This document shows positions 1 to 8,372 of a stretch of 64,000 nt of DNA, in pieces. Every line of letters starts with the position of its first letter. The first letter of the stretch is position 1. A program made the translations under genes and the position numbers. Source of the stretch: an uncultured Desulfomicrobiaceae bacterium. GTDB lineage: Bacteria > Desulfobacterota > Desulfovibrionia > Desulfovibrionales > Desulfomicrobiaceae. The notes under the pieces were generated by a model. The model did not search any database. It was not told the DNA's origin and saw nothing but the letters and a program-made list of their open reading frames with translations. The stretch lies in contig CALKRN010000016.1 of the NCBI GenBank assembly GCA_937989665.1, forward strand, positions 1 to 64,000. Reading direction: 5' to 3'.

Positions 1-421
1 CTGTGTCACCGGCATGGTACACCGTGGTGCCATCTTCCAATTGGAGGATATAGCCTACCGGATGCCCTACCTGACAGGAGTGGAAGGCCTGGGTCATGGT
101 GATGCGGATCCCTCCATGGCTCACAGTGCCTCCCATGTTGAAGCCAATGCCATTGAGGACTTGGGTCTGAGGCAGACCTTGCTCCATGAGTGCACCAGCG
201 AGTTCAACAATGGCCCCTAACTTGGCGCCGCTGCGGCGGCACAACTCCAGGGCCTGGCCTACATGGTCGGCATGGTCATGGGTCACAAGAACGAGGTCGG
301 GATTCAGGTCCATCTGCCCTTTGGGGGCCGAGGGGTTTTCCAACCACGGGTCAATTGCGATGATGTGGTTTGGAGTTTCGAGGACAAAGGCGGCATGGCC
401 GAGCCAGGTGATGCGGTTCAT
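1..421 (-). CDS. UPF0173-type metal-dependent hydrolase, 3' end cut by window edge
   Basis: This gene starts at an ATG at 421 and reads off the left edge, so only about the first 140 residues are visible. The N-terminus ([12 protein letters not shown]) and the metal-binding run THDHADH near residue 50 place it in the metallo-beta-lactamase fold. The overall pattern (a WLGHA start, an early DPWL segment, and later YHAGDTG) matches the UPF0173 / YtkL family of predicted Zn-dependent hydrolases, whose substrates are generally unknown. Its ATG overlaps the TGA of the macro-domain gene (ATGA, 418-421), so the two are probably translationally coupled. The family call rests on motifs; the function is not resolved. 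Confidence 0.85.
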   Translation of the reverse strand, partial: MNRITWLGHAAFVLETPNHIIAIDPWLENPSAPKGQMDLNPDLVLVTHDHADHVGQALELCRRSGAKLGAIVELAGALMEQGLPQTQVLNGIGFNMGGTVSHGGIRITMTQAFHSCQVGHPVGYILQLEDGTTVYHAGDT

Positions 422-897
422 GCGTCCTCCGAAGGGGTTGGATTGTGGCGGAAGACCACCAGGGTGTGGTCTTCTCCGGCGAGTTCCTGGTCGATGATGG
501 CGGCGATGCGTTCCCAATCTCCCCCACCAAATCCGGCGCCGATTTTGGGATAGCCGATGCGTTTGCCCGAGAAGCGCCGTTTGATTTGCCGAAAGGCGCT
601 GGCCACGGCGTCATAATCCACGAGCGGGCTATCGCCATACCAATGGTATTGGGTGTAGGCGTTGACAATGGTAAGTTCGCCATGGCGGGTTTGGACTGTT
701 GCTGTAGAGATGGAACCAAGTTTCTTGCGGTCCCCACTGATGGTGCGGCTATCGGCGAGATAGGCCTCGGGAAAGGTATCGCGAATAGCCTTGGCGATGC
801 CGGCCTCCATCATGCACATACAATTGCAGCCGTGCACGATGACATCGAAGGCGCCTTGCAAGGCCAAAGCGATGAGATCGCCATGAATAATCTTCAT
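418..897 (-). CDS. Macro-domain (Appr-1''-p processing) protein
   Basis: A 159-residue protein made of a single macro domain. The start at 897 is preceded by a strong GGAGGGGGAGC ribosome site; an upstream in-frame ATG lacks one. Visible family features are the beta-strand [10 protein letters not shown] followed by [11 protein letters not shown] (the ADP-ribose phosphate loop with its Asn), [11 protein letters not shown], and the glycine-rich [12 protein letters not shown] loop. Macro domains bind ADP-ribose, and many hydrolyse ADP-ribose esters or ADP-ribose-1''-phosphate. The NAYTQ variant resembles the small phage/bacterial-type macro proteins. It lies downstream of a histidine kinase on the same strand and is coupled by ATGA to the UPF0173 hydrolase. 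The actual substrate cannot be read from the sequence. Confidence 0.88.
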   Translation of the reverse strand: MKIIHGDLIALALQGAFDVIVHGCNCMCMMEAGIAKAIRDTFPEAYLADSRTISGDRKKLGSISTATVQTRHGELTIVNAYTQYHWYGDSPLVDYDAVASAFRQIKRRFSGKRIGYPKIGAGFGGGDWERIAAIIDQELAGEDHTLVVFRHNPTPSEDA

Positions 898-954
898 GCT
901 CCCCCTCCTGTTGGTTGGGATCATGAAGACCCTCCTAGGAGAAAAGGGCGTTTT

Positions 955-2139
955 CTACAAGGCCTCGGATGGTTCATTGGAAGTGTCATCTCCTCCGAGG
1001 GGATGGCGCAGCGGCAGACGCACGGTGAAGACAGTGCCTGTTGCTGGGGTGGATTGAAAAGACACTGTCCCTGCCAAGTAGTTTTCTACGAATAACCGTA
1101 CCCCGTAGGTGCCAAAGCCCCGGCCGGTGCCCTTGGTGGAGTGGCCGCGCTGGAATATCCGTCCTTGCACTTCATCTGGCATGACCGCTGGGTTGGCCAT
1201 CGTGAGCACAGCCTGGTTCCCTTCCTGGCGGAGGCAGAGAGAAACGGTATCCTTTGGGTTGCTCGCCTCGAGGGCATTTTTGAGGAGGTTTTCGACGATG
1301 CGGGTCACCAGCTGGGGGTCCGAGATCATGGAGAGGGTTGGGGGCAGCTCGGCAGCGATGGTTTTGTCTTTGGCCAGAGGGTGGGCCCGGTAAAGAGAGG
1401 CCAATTGCTGGCAGAGGGCCGCGATGTCAAAGCGCATCAGCGTGGCAGAGAACGTGCCGCGTTCAACGGCACTGATGGTCTTGTAGTTCTGGATTTCCCG
1501 GGCCATGCCCCATGCGCGATCCAAAACTACCTGGAGAAAGTCCTGGATCTCGCCCGGGAGGCGGTAGTCGCGGAGGACGTTGAGGGCGCCGATGATGCTG
1601 TTCATGCCGTTGAGCAGGTCGTGGTAGAAGAGGCGTTCGAGGACTTCGTGTTGCGTGGCCTCCGTCGTTGGCGAGAGAGAAAACAAGAGAAATGGGGTGA
1701 AGCCCACTTGGAAAGGGGCGGCGGTGATTTGGGCATTCATGCCTTGGAGCTGGTTCTTTTGGCGGCGCAAAAAGCTTGTGGATACAAAGGTGGGTGTGCC
1801 CTTTTCCAGGGCGTGGTGGATGGCCTGGGCTGCGCCGCAGGTCCTGCAGGCCTCGGTCGTGCCACAGTCCCCTGCCCCGAGGGCGTGGAGACAGGCGAGG
1901 ACTTCGCCTGGTCGTTTGCCGATGATCGTCTCTTTGGGGGATGCCGTTAAGGCCTGGAAGCTTGCGTTTGCCAAGAGGATTTGGCGGGTTTCCGAGAGGA
2001 TGGCCCATGGGGTCTCAAGGAGGTTCATGAGGCGCAGGTCTCGGTAGCGCGGCAGGATCTCCCGCCACAGGAGGAGGAGATCCTCGCGTAGGCGCAAGGC
2101 CGGCAGAAAGCGGCTCGGTGGTTGGGCTGGCTTAGGCAT
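955..2139 (-). CDS. PAS-domain histidine kinase downstream of gcvPB
   Basis: 394 residues with no predicted membrane segment. A PAS domain occupies roughly residues 35-155 and carries a cysteine cluster (C83, C92, C98, C101; the end reads CRTCG) seen in other PAS domains of sulfate reducers. A dimerisation/phospho-acceptor helix follows with H173 in FYHDLLNGMN, then a HATPase domain with the N box (ENLLKNALEAS) and G boxes (GTGRGFGTYG). The ATG at 2139 lies inside the last codons of gcvPB (8-nt overlap), so it is probably co-transcribed with the glycine-cleavage genes. No response regulator is adjacent. The cysteines suggest redox or metal sensing, but that is inference; the signal and partner are unknown. 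Confidence 0.85.
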   Translation of the reverse strand: MPKPAQPPSRFLPALRLREDLLLLWREILPRYRDLRLMNLLETPWAILSETRQILLANASFQALTASPKETIIGKRPGEVLACLHALGAGDCGTTEACRTCGAAQAIHHALEKGTPTFVSTSFLRRQKNQLQGMNAQITAAPFQVGFTPFLLFSLSPTTEATQHEVLERLFYHDLLNGMNSIIGALNVLRDYRLPGEIQDFLQVVLDRAWGMAREIQNYKTISAVERGTFSATLMRFDIAALCQQLASLYRAHPLAKDKTIAAELPPTLSMISDPQLVTRIVENLLKNALEASNPKDTVSLCLRQEGNQAVLTMANPAVMPDEVQGRIFQRGHSTKGTGRGFGTYGVRLFVENYLAGTVSFQSTPATGTVFTVRLPLRHPLGGDDTSNEPSEAL

Positions 2140-3628
2140 GTGTGTCGCTCTCAGCAGTGATTTCCATCACTTCAGACAGGCCGGCATCGTCGGTAAGCTC
2201 CATGGCTCGGGCAGCGCGTACTTCGTCGAGGCGGGCCACCGGCAAATGATGCGGGGCGGCCTGGATGGCTGCGGGGTTGATGCGGGCCGTCTTCACGATA
2301 TCCACGAGATCGTCCACAAAGCCGTCGAGGGTTTCTTTGCTCTCTGTCTCGGTGGGCTCTATCATGAGGCATTCTTTGACGATGAGAGGAAAGTAGATGG
2401 TTGGGGCATAATGGCCGCGGTCCAGGAGGGCCTTGGCGATATCCAGGGCGCGGACCCCATGGCTGGCCGCCAGCTCGGCCACTGAGGCGACAAACTCATG
2501 CATACAGGTGCGATCATAGGGGATTTCGAGATGTCCCCGCAGACGGGCGCGGAGGTAGTTGGCGGCGAGAACGGCGTTTTCTGCCACCCGCACGACCCCT
2601 TCGCGGCCTAAGCGCAGGAGATAGGCATAGGCTTTGAGAATGACGCCGAAGTTGCCGTAAAAGGGCGCGATGTAGCCGATACTCTTCGGATAGTCATAAT
2701 TCAGGTAGTATTGGCCATCTTCGAGCTTCACGACACGGGAAATGGGGAGATAGGGTTCAAGGCGGGCGCTAACTCCTACCGGTCCAGCGCCAGGGCCGCC
2801 CCCGCCGTGGGGCGTGGCAAAGGTCTTGTGGAGGTTGATATGCACGATGTCAAAGCCGGCATCGCCCACGCGCATCTTGCCCATGATGGCATTGAGGTTG
2901 GCCCCGTCGTAGTAGAGGAGACCGTCGACGCTATGCACGAGCTCCACGATCCGCGGCAGGTGGCGCTCAAAGAGGCCGAGGGTATTGGGGCAGGTCATCA
3001 TGAGGCCGGCCACGTCCTCGTTGAGGACCTTTTCCATGGCCGCGGGGTCGATGATGCCCTCGTGGGAGGGTATGGAGACGACCTGGTAGCCCGCGATAGC
3101 GGCAGAGGCCGGGTTGGTGCCGTGGGCCGAGTCCGGGACGAGGATCGTGGTCTTTCGATTGCCCTTATCGCGGTGGTAGGCGGCCATGAGCATGACGCCG
3201 GTGAGCTCGCCATGGGCGCCTGCCAAGGGCTGGAGGGTGAAGGCATGCATGCCTGTGATGGCACACAAAAAGCGTTCAGTTTCGTAGAGGACCTCCAAGG
3301 CTCCTTGGGTGAAGTGTCCGGCCCCGCGCAGTTGCGGGATGAGGGGATGGAGGGCTGTAAATCCTGGATGGGCGGCAACCGCCTCGGTGAACTTGGGGTT
3401 GTACTTCATGGTACACGACCCCAGGGGATAGAAATTGCCATCCACACTGAAGTTGAGGCGGGAGAGGCCCGTGAAGTGCCGAACGACATCGAGTTCCGAG
3501 AGCTCGGGAAGGCAGGGACGTTTTTCACGCAAGAGCCGAGGTTCGATAAGTGCCGCTGGTTCGGTCTGAGGGGCGGGGGGCCAGACTCCAGCACGGCCAG
3601 GGCGGGACGTGGCGAACACTGTTTTCAC
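2132..3628 (-). CDS. gcvPB: Glycine dehydrogenase (decarboxylating) subunit 2
   Basis: This is the C-terminal half of the two-subunit P-protein. The complex decarboxylates glycine with PLP and passes the aminomethyl group to the lipoyl arm of GcvH. The PLP lysine lies in HKTFATPHGGGGPG at about residue 270. I place the start at the GTG at 3628 (498 aa) because GGAGG sits 6 nt upstream; a TTG two codons earlier would abut that site. The GTG overlaps the gcvPA stop codon (GTGA). The length is typical for this subunit. Order is gcvH-gcvPA-gcvPB with no gcvT or lipoamide dehydrogenase in the window, so the rest of the system must be encoded elsewhere. Confidence 0.96.
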   Translation of the reverse strand: MKTVFATSRPGRAGVWPPAPQTEPAALIEPRLLREKRPCLPELSELDVVRHFTGLSRLNFSVDGNFYPLGSCTMKYNPKFTEAVAAHPGFTALHPLIPQLRGAGHFTQGALEVLYETERFLCAITGMHAFTLQPLAGAHGELTGVMLMAAYHRDKGNRKTTILVPDSAHGTNPASAAIAGYQVVSIPSHEGIIDPAAMEKVLNEDVAGLMMTCPNTLGLFERHLPRIVELVHSVDGLLYYDGANLNAIMGKMRVGDAGFDIVHINLHKTFATPHGGGGPGAGPVGVSARLEPYLPISRVVKLEDGQYYLNYDYPKSIGYIAPFYGNFGVILKAYAYLLRLGREGVVRVAENAVLAANYLRARLRGHLEIPYDRTCMHEFVASVAELAASHGVRALDIAKALLDRGHYAPTIYFPLIVKECLMIEPTETESKETLDGFVDDLVDIVKTARINPAAIQAAPHHLPVARLDEVRAARAMELTDDAGLSEVMEITAESDTHA

Positions 3629-4956
3629 AGACAACCTCCGATGTATTCTGCCAAGATGCCGATGTCTTCGCGGGAAGTCTTTTCGGTACAGGCCACCAGC
3701 AGATGATTATCGAGCCCAGGGTAGTAGCGACCCAGGGGGAAGCCAGGCACGATATTTTTGGCCAGCAAGGCGTCGATGACGGCGTAGGCACGCACCGGCA
3801 GTTGGAGGGCAAATTCGTTGCCAAAGGGGCCAGTGTTATAGACCCGCACGCCTGGCAGGGCGCCAAGGCGTCGGGCGGCATAATGGGCCCGTTCCATGGC
3901 GAGCTGGGCGGTGCGCTGCAGGCCTTCGGGTCCAAGAAGACAGATATAGATCAAGGCACGCAAGGCGCACAGGGCCTGGTTGGAGCAGATATTGGAAGTG
4001 GCCTTGTCGCGGCGGATGTGCTGTTCGCGTGCCTGGAGGGTGAGGACGAAACCGGTTTTTCCCGTGCTGTCCACGGTGCGGCCTACGATCCGGCCGGGCA
4101 TCTGGCGTACCAGGGCCTTGCGGCAGGTCATGATGCCGAGATACGGCCCGCCGAAGGACAGGGGCAGTCCCAAACTTTGGCCCTCGGCCACGGCGATGTC
4201 CGCCCCCATGGCCCCCGGAGTGCGCAGGATGCTCTGCAGGATGGGATAGACAGAGAGGATAGCGAGGGCGTCGTGGCGGTGGGCCGTGGCAAAGAGGGCG
4301 GTGTAATCTTCAATGGTGCCAAAGAAATTGGGATTTTGCACGATGATGGCCGCGGTGTTCCCATCCAGGGCCCGCATGAGCGCCGCGATATCCGGCGCCC
4401 CACCGCGTTGGGGCACGGTGACCAGGGTGAGGTTGAGGTTGGTGGTGTAGCTGGTGAGCATGACCCGGTAGATGGGGTTGACGCACTCGGAGATGACAAT
4501 GCGGGTACGTTTGGTGAGGCGCACCGCCATCATGATGGCTTCATAGAGGGCTGTGCCGCCATCGTAGAGAGAGGCATTGGCCACCTCCATGTCCAGGAGC
4601 CGAGCCATGGCGGTTTGGTATTCGAAAATGGCCTGGAGGAGCCCTTGGGAGGCCTCGGCCTGGTACGGGGTGTAGGCGGTGACGAACTCGCTGCGTCCTG
4701 CCAGGGCATCCACGGCCGCAGGGATGGCGTGGTCATAGAAGCCTGCACCGAGAAAAGAGAGGAGGTCGGTGCGGTTTTTGGCTGCCAGAGCGGCAAGATG
4801 GCGCAGGACTGCGTCTTCGCTTTTTCCTGGAGGCAAATCGAGCCGCGAGGCGCGCAAGGTGGGGGGGATGTCGGCAAAGAGCTCGTCCAGCGACTCCACC
4901 CCGATGGCGGCCAGCATCGCCTCTTGGTCCGCCGGAGTATGCGGGATGTAAGGCAT
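3625..4956 (-). CDS. gcvPA: Glycine dehydrogenase (decarboxylating) subunit 1
   Basis: 443 residues, the usual size for the N-terminal-type subunit of split glycine decarboxylase. It begins MPYIPHTPADQEAML and contains YTPYQAEASQGLLQ and NASLYDGGTA, which are conserved in GcvPA. It pairs with GcvPB to form the heterotetrameric PLP enzyme of the glycine cleavage system. A GGAGG ribosome site precedes the ATG at 4956. The gene lies 9 nt after gcvH and overlaps gcvPB by 4 nt, indicating one transcript and coupled translation. Confidence 0.97.
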   Translation of the reverse strand: MPYIPHTPADQEAMLAAIGVESLDELFADIPPTLRASRLDLPPGKSEDAVLRHLAALAAKNRTDLLSFLGAGFYDHAIPAAVDALAGRSEFVTAYTPYQAEASQGLLQAIFEYQTAMARLLDMEVANASLYDGGTALYEAIMMAVRLTKRTRIVISECVNPIYRVMLTSYTTNLNLTLVTVPQRGGAPDIAALMRALDGNTAAIIVQNPNFFGTIEDYTALFATAHRHDALAILSVYPILQSILRTPGAMGADIAVAEGQSLGLPLSFGGPYLGIMTCRKALVRQMPGRIVGRTVDSTGKTGFVLTLQAREQHIRRDKATSNICSNQALCALRALIYICLLGPEGLQRTAQLAMERAHYAARRLGALPGVRVYNTGPFGNEFALQLPVRAYAVIDALLAKNIVPGFPLGRYYPGLDNHLLVACTEKTSREDIGILAEYIGGCL

Positions 4957-4965
4957 GGTCGCCTC

Positions 4966-5346
4966 CTAGTGGCCTTGGCCAGCGATATGGGCGGTGTAGG
5001 CCGCGCTGTCCATGAGGCCTTCGGGAGGTGCGGTGAGGCGGACGCGAAAGAGCCACCCAGCGCCGTAAGGGTCACGGTTGACGATTTCAGGGGAAGTCTC
5101 CAGCTCGGTATTGACCGCCACAACTTCGCCCGCCACGGGACAGTAGATTTCACTGGCCGCTTTGACGGATTCCACGGTACCGGCCTCTTGACCGGGGGCC
5201 AGCCGTGTCCCCACCGCGGGGGTCTCCACGAAGGTGAGGTCACCGAGCTGCTGTTGGGCAAAGTGGGTGATGCCAACGATTGCGTCGTCGCCATCGATGC
5301 GGACCCATTCATGGGATGCCGTGTAGCGCAGGTCCTGAGGAATCAT
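4966..5346 (-). CDS. gcvH: Glycine cleavage system H protein
   Basis: 126-residue lipoyl carrier that shuttles the aminomethyl intermediate from P-protein to T-protein. The lipoylation lysine is K62 in the conserved context VESVKAASE. The N-terminal YTASHEWV is also diagnostic. The start at 5346 follows AGGAGGCTCCT. It is the first gene of the gcv block. The 112-bp gap to the divergent gene at 5459 must hold both promoters; I looked there for the paired aptamers of a glycine riboswitch and saw nothing convincing. Confidence 0.97.
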   Translation of the reverse strand: MIPQDLRYTASHEWVRIDGDDAIVGITHFAQQQLGDLTFVETPAVGTRLAPGQEAGTVESVKAASEIYCPVAGEVVAVNTELETSPEIVNRDPYGAGWLFRVRLTAPPEGLMDSAAYTAHIAGQGH

Positions 5347-5458
5347 AGGAGCCTCCTTTGATGCGCGGGTTATGCCTTGAATTTGGCGGTGCATATCGGT
5401 ATCGCCCACAAAGGGCAATCTATGGGATTCCAAACACTGCGGGATAAGGAGTAAAGGG

Positions 5459-6004
5459 ATGGGCATGCGTGGAGTCGTGCTGCTTTTGGCTGGGGTGGCC
5501 TGGGTGGTCCTGGGCGGGATGGTGTGGGCAGCGGGTCCATTGACCGTGAAGGATGTGGAGCGATTTGTCCAATCGTACACTGAGCTTAAGCCCCTTTTCG
5601 ATGCCGATGATACCGGTGAGGCTGGGGGAGAGGACCCCGGCGCTCTGGCCGCTGGGTGGGGTAAGGCCCTCGCACGGGATGCCCACGCCAAGGGGGTGCT
5701 CTCCAAGTACGGTTTCGATATCCCTCAGTGGACCGATGTGGCCTCGCGGGTCCTGGCCACCTATATGGTACTCAAGATGAGCGAGGGCGGCGGGTCGCCG
5801 GCGGCGCAGCTGCGAAGGAGTCTTGCGGAATTGGAAAAGGACCCCTCGGTCCCGGCGGGCATGAAGCCGGAGCTTGTGGCCAATTACCGTCAGGCCATCG
5901 CCCAGTATGAGGCGATGGAGAAGAGCGTCTCTGAGGCAGATAAGCTGGCTGTGCGCTCCCGGATCTCCCAATTGGACACACTCCTCGAATGGAACGATCA
6001 GTAA
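5459..6004 (+). CDS. Small exported helical protein of unknown function
   Basis: 181 residues with an N-terminal signal peptide: a short MGMRG start, a hydrophobic stretch to about residue 22, and a probable cleavage after VWA. The remainder is charged and helical, with no motif I recognise. Phrases such as [15 protein letters not shown] and [15 protein letters not shown] suggest a helical bundle. An AAGGAG site lies 7 nt before the ATG at 5459; a second ATG two codons later is an alternative. The gene is divergent from gcvH, and its last codons overlap the end of rlmH by 7 nt on the opposite strand. Likely periplasmic; function unknown. Confidence 0.75.
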   Translation: MGMRGVVLLLAGVAWVVLGGMVWAAGPLTVKDVERFVQSYTELKPLFDADDTGEAGGEDPGALAAGWGKALARDAHAKGVLSKYGFDIPQWTDVASRVLATYMVLKMSEGGGSPAAQLRRSLAELEKDPSVPAGMKPELVANYRQAIAQYEAMEKSVSEADKLAVRSRISQLDTLLEWNDQ

Positions 6005-6456
6005 TGGTAGGGAGTGCCGGCGAGGAGCGTGGCGGCGCGGTAGAGCTGTTCGAGGAGGATGACCTGCACCAGTTCGTGGGGTAGGGTCAGCGGGCCGAGG
6101 CTTAGCTGCAGCCAGGCCTTCTGGAGGACAAGCGGGGCAAGCCCAAAAGGGCCGCCAATGACAAAACAGGGTTCTGCCCCGTGGTCCCACAGTTCCTCCA
6201 AAAGGGCGGCCAGCTGAACCGAGGTGCGGCCTTCCCCGGTTTCGTGGAGGGCGATGAGGCGGTGGCGGGGCTTGAGGGCGCTAAGGATACGGCTGGCTTC
6301 TGCCTCACGAGCGTGCTTTGGCGTGCCGCGGCCGTCGGGCAAAGCGAGATGGGTAAGCCGCAGGCGAGGACGCAGGCAGCGGCGGTAATGCTCGGCGGCT
6401 TCGTGCCAAAAGGGCTTTTTGATACTGCCAACGGCAAGGAGTGTGACGGGACGCAT
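5998..6456 (-). CDS. rlmH: 23S rRNA (pseudouridine-1915 N3) methyltransferase
   Basis: 152-residue SPOUT-class methyltransferase that methylates pseudouridine 1915 in helix 69 of 23S rRNA in assembled 70S ribosomes. Diagnostic features are the SAM-binding FVIGGPFGL loop, the following LTLPHELVQVILLEQLYRA knot region, and the C-terminal YHY, matching the YHR/YHY ending typical of the family. The length is normal. It converges on the small exported protein with a 7-nt overlap of the two stop regions. Confidence 0.95.
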   Translation of the reverse strand: MRPVTLLAVGSIKKPFWHEAAEHYRRCLRPRLRLTHLALPDGRGTPKHAREAEASRILSALKPRHRLIALHETGEGRTSVQLAALLEELWDHGAEPCFVIGGPFGLAPLVLQKAWLQLSLGPLTLPHELVQVILLEQLYRAATLLAGTPYHY

Positions 6457-6528
6457 GGCCGTGTGGGCTAGGCGGGCTCCAGGTTCTTGGCAAGCCTTAG
6501 GGTCAGGAACGAAAGACCAGAAGGAGGG

Positions 6529-6642
6529 CTAGAGGCCGTGGGGATAATGGGGCAAGCTTGGTGGGGATTCCTACGTCTTCCTTTTTCATAAGGAACCCCC
6601 CTTCTAAAGGCCGTGGGGGATAATTGGGTAAGCTTGGGGAGG
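6529..6642. repeat. Imperfect ~38-bp direct repeat upstream of the PilZ-ParA block
   Basis: Two copies, at 6529-6566 and 6604-6642, share the core GGCCGTGGGG-ATAAT-GGG-AAGCTTGG with small differences and lie 75 bp apart. Each copy contains GATAAT, a fair -10 hexamer, but I do not find a matching -35 hexamer at standard spacing. The second copy ends in the ribosome site of the gene at 6647. The 190-bp gap between rlmH and that gene contains nothing else I recognise. Possible readings are duplicated promoter elements, an operator, or a parS-like site for the neighbouring ParA-type protein. Confidence 0.6.
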
Positions 6643-6646
6643 AGGT

Positions 6647-7078
6647 ATGGAGGATACTATGGTGGCCGCGTTAGTGGGAGAGGGTGGAACCGAAGGGCAG
6701 GAATTGCTCCTGTGGGAAGACCAGGCAGCGGTGGGGGCGGTGCGCAGCGCCTACCGCGTGCCCGTGGCCCCTGGTGAGGGATGGCTGCGTGTGGGGGAGC
6801 AAGACGTCCCGGTGCTTGATGTGGCGGCTTCGGGGCTAGGGGTCGCGGTGGAGAGCGTGGACGGTTGGGAGCCGGGGACGAGGAAAGAAGGCGCCCAGCT
6901 TACGTTGGCTGGTGAGTCGTTTGTCCTTGACCTGGAAGTGGTCCACGTCTCTGCGGATGTGGAGGACGCCCTGCGCTGTGGCTTGACGGTACGCCATGCC
7001 CCGCAAGGCTATGGGGACTTTGTGGAAAACTTTGTGGCGCAGCGTAAGACCCAGCTCCTTCACCCGGAGAAGATATGA
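6647..7078 (+). CDS. PilZ-like protein, first gene of the ParA block
   Basis: 143 residues with no signal peptide or membrane segment. The centre reads LDVAASGLGVAVESV, similar to the (D/N)xSxxG strand of PilZ domains that bind cyclic di-GMP, and AYRVPV upstream could hold one arginine of the RxxxR half. The match is degenerate, so c-di-GMP binding is doubtful. The C-terminus (FVENFVAQRKTQLL) is a charged helix. Two ATGs (6647 and 6659) both have plausible ribosome sites. The stop overlaps the next start (ATGA), so this gene, the ribbon-helix-helix gene and the ParA gene form one coupled unit. Confidence 0.6.
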   Translation: MEDTMVAALVGEGGTEGQELLLWEDQAAVGAVRSAYRVPVAPGEGWLRVGEQDVPVLDVAASGLGVAVESVDGWEPGTRKEGAQLTLAGESFVLDLEVVHVSADVEDALRCGLTVRHAPQGYGDFVENFVAQRKTQLLHPEKI

Positions 7079-7434
7079 GCCCCCGCGACATCCTCGGCGA
7101 GCTTTTTGCCAACGACAGTGGCGAAGGCCTGCAGGGATTTGAAGAACTCCATCGCCTGATCCAGCAATGTGCGGCCCCCAAGCAGGCGGTGCCCTCTGGG
7201 GTCAAGCGGCAGGTGAGTCACCTGACTCGGACCCGTAAAACGACCCACTATTTGCGTGCCGAGGTCTATGAGCGCCTCGAGACAACGCATCTGGCCTTGC
7301 GCAAACTCCTTCCGCAGGGGAGCAAGGTGAGTAAATCGCGTCTCGTCAATATGGCGTTGGAGCAATTTTTGGAAGAAGTTCGACGCTCGGGCGATGCCGG
7401 GGCAGTTGCCCGTCTTTTGGAGGACAAATCATGA
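7075..7434 (+). CDS. Ribbon-helix-helix-like partner of ParA
   Basis: 119 residues. The C-terminal half (KTTHYLRAEVYERL ... KVSKSRLVNMALEQFLEEV) has the strand-helix-helix layout of ribbon-helix-helix DNA-binding proteins such as ParG, VirC2 and related partition adaptors. The N-terminal 50 residues are acidic and probably flexible, as in adaptors that stimulate ParA ATPases. It is coupled by ATGA to genes on both sides. I infer a DNA-bound or protein-bound partner of the ParA encoded next; no target site is evident apart from the direct repeat at 6529-6642. Confidence 0.6.
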   Translation: MSPRDILGELFANDSGEGLQGFEELHRLIQQCAAPKQAVPSGVKRQVSHLTRTRKTTHYLRAEVYERLETTHLALRKLLPQGSKVSKSRLVNMALEQFLEEVRRSGDAGAVARLLEDKS

Positions 7435-8366
7435 CAACAGAACCCGTGCGCGTGGTCTGCCCGCGCTGTGGCAAGGAACACCGGCTGGATGCATCCAAGA
7501 TTCCGGCTGGAGTCAAAATGGCCCAATGCCGGGCCTGCGGCCATCGGTTTCCCCTGGCCGAGGCAGGAACTTCAGGGCTCGAGACTCCCCCCCGGCCAGT
7601 ACCTCGGCGCATCGGCGTGTGCCTTAGCAAGGGCGGGGTAGGCAAAACCACGACAGCGGTCCATCTGGCCGCTGGACTTGCCCTGGCAGGCGCTCGCGTG
7701 CTCTTGGTGGATACCGACACCCAAGGTCAAGACGCCTACTCCCTGGGGCTCAAACCCAAGGCCGGACTCACTGAGCTCGTTACCGGTGAGCTGGGGGTGG
7801 CGGAGACCGTGGTCAAGGCACGGGAAAACCTGTGGCTCCTTGCGGGTGGCCGTGCCCTGGCCGGGGTAAAACGCCTCATCGATCGCAAGGATTTTGGCGG
7901 CGAGCTCACCCTGGCCGAGGCCTTGGAGCCAGTGGAGTCGGCCTACGAGTATGTCGTGGTGGATACCTCGCCAGGCTGGGATCCGCTGACGGTCAATGTC
8001 CTGTTTTATGTCACCGAGGTCCTTACTCCGGTCAGCCTCGAGGTCATGACCCTGCAGGGGTTGGTGGAATTTTTGAAGAGCTTGAGTGCCATCCAAAAGT
8101 ACCGCAGCGAGGTGGCCCTCAAGTACATCCTTCCCACCTTCTTCGACAAACGCGTTAAGAATCCGGAGACCCTCCTCAACCGCCTCCAGGAGCTTTACGG
8201 CGATCTCGTCTGTGAGCCCATCCGCTACAATGTGCGCCTCTCCGAGTGCCCGGCGTATGGCAAAACAGTCTATGAGTACGCCCCTGGATCCCACGGCGCT
8301 CAGGACTACCGCGCCCTGGTGCGCAAAGTGACCGGCAACCCCAAACTCTTTTCCATGGAGAGGTAG
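7431..8366 (+). CDS. ParA-family ATPase with N-terminal zinc ribbon
   Basis: 311 residues. Residues 10-36 form an MJ0042-type zinc ribbon (C10, C13, C33, C36), fused through a short proline-rich linker to a ParA/MinD-type ATPase. The deviant Walker A is KGGVGKTT (67-74), followed by LLVDTDTQGQ. Later VVVDTSPGWDPL and SLEVMTLQGLVEF match ParA. Such ATPases oscillate or form gradients on DNA or membrane to position cargo. Chromosomal ParA normally pairs with ParB, but here the neighbours are a ribbon-helix-helix protein and a PilZ-like protein, so an orphan positioning system (as for PomZ or ParC) is more likely than chromosome segregation. Cargo unknown. Confidence 0.85.
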   Translation: MTTEPVRVVCPRCGKEHRLDASKIPAGVKMAQCRACGHRFPLAEAGTSGLETPPRPVPRRIGVCLSKGGVGKTTTAVHLAAGLALAGARVLLVDTDTQGQDAYSLGLKPKAGLTELVTGELGVAETVVKARENLWLLAGGRALAGVKRLIDRKDFGGELTLAEALEPVESAYEYVVVDTSPGWDPLTVNVLFYVTEVLTPVSLEVMTLQGLVEFLKSLSAIQKYRSEVALKYILPTFFDKRVKNPETLLNRLQELYGDLVCEPIRYNVRLSECPAYGKTVYEYAPGSHGAQDYRALVRKVTGNPKLFSMER

Positions 8367-8372
8367 CCGGCG

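Noticed and set aside
3550-5361. A 603-codon open frame on the plus strand opposite gcvPA/gcvH
   Set aside because: It is the antisense shadow of three clear glycine-cleavage genes; the frame stays open because of high-GC third positions, and the product has no recognisable motif or ribosome site.
5347-5458. Glycine riboswitch upstream of gcvH
   Set aside because: The gap is only 112 bp and I cannot draw the paired aptamer cores; a covariance-model scan would settle it.
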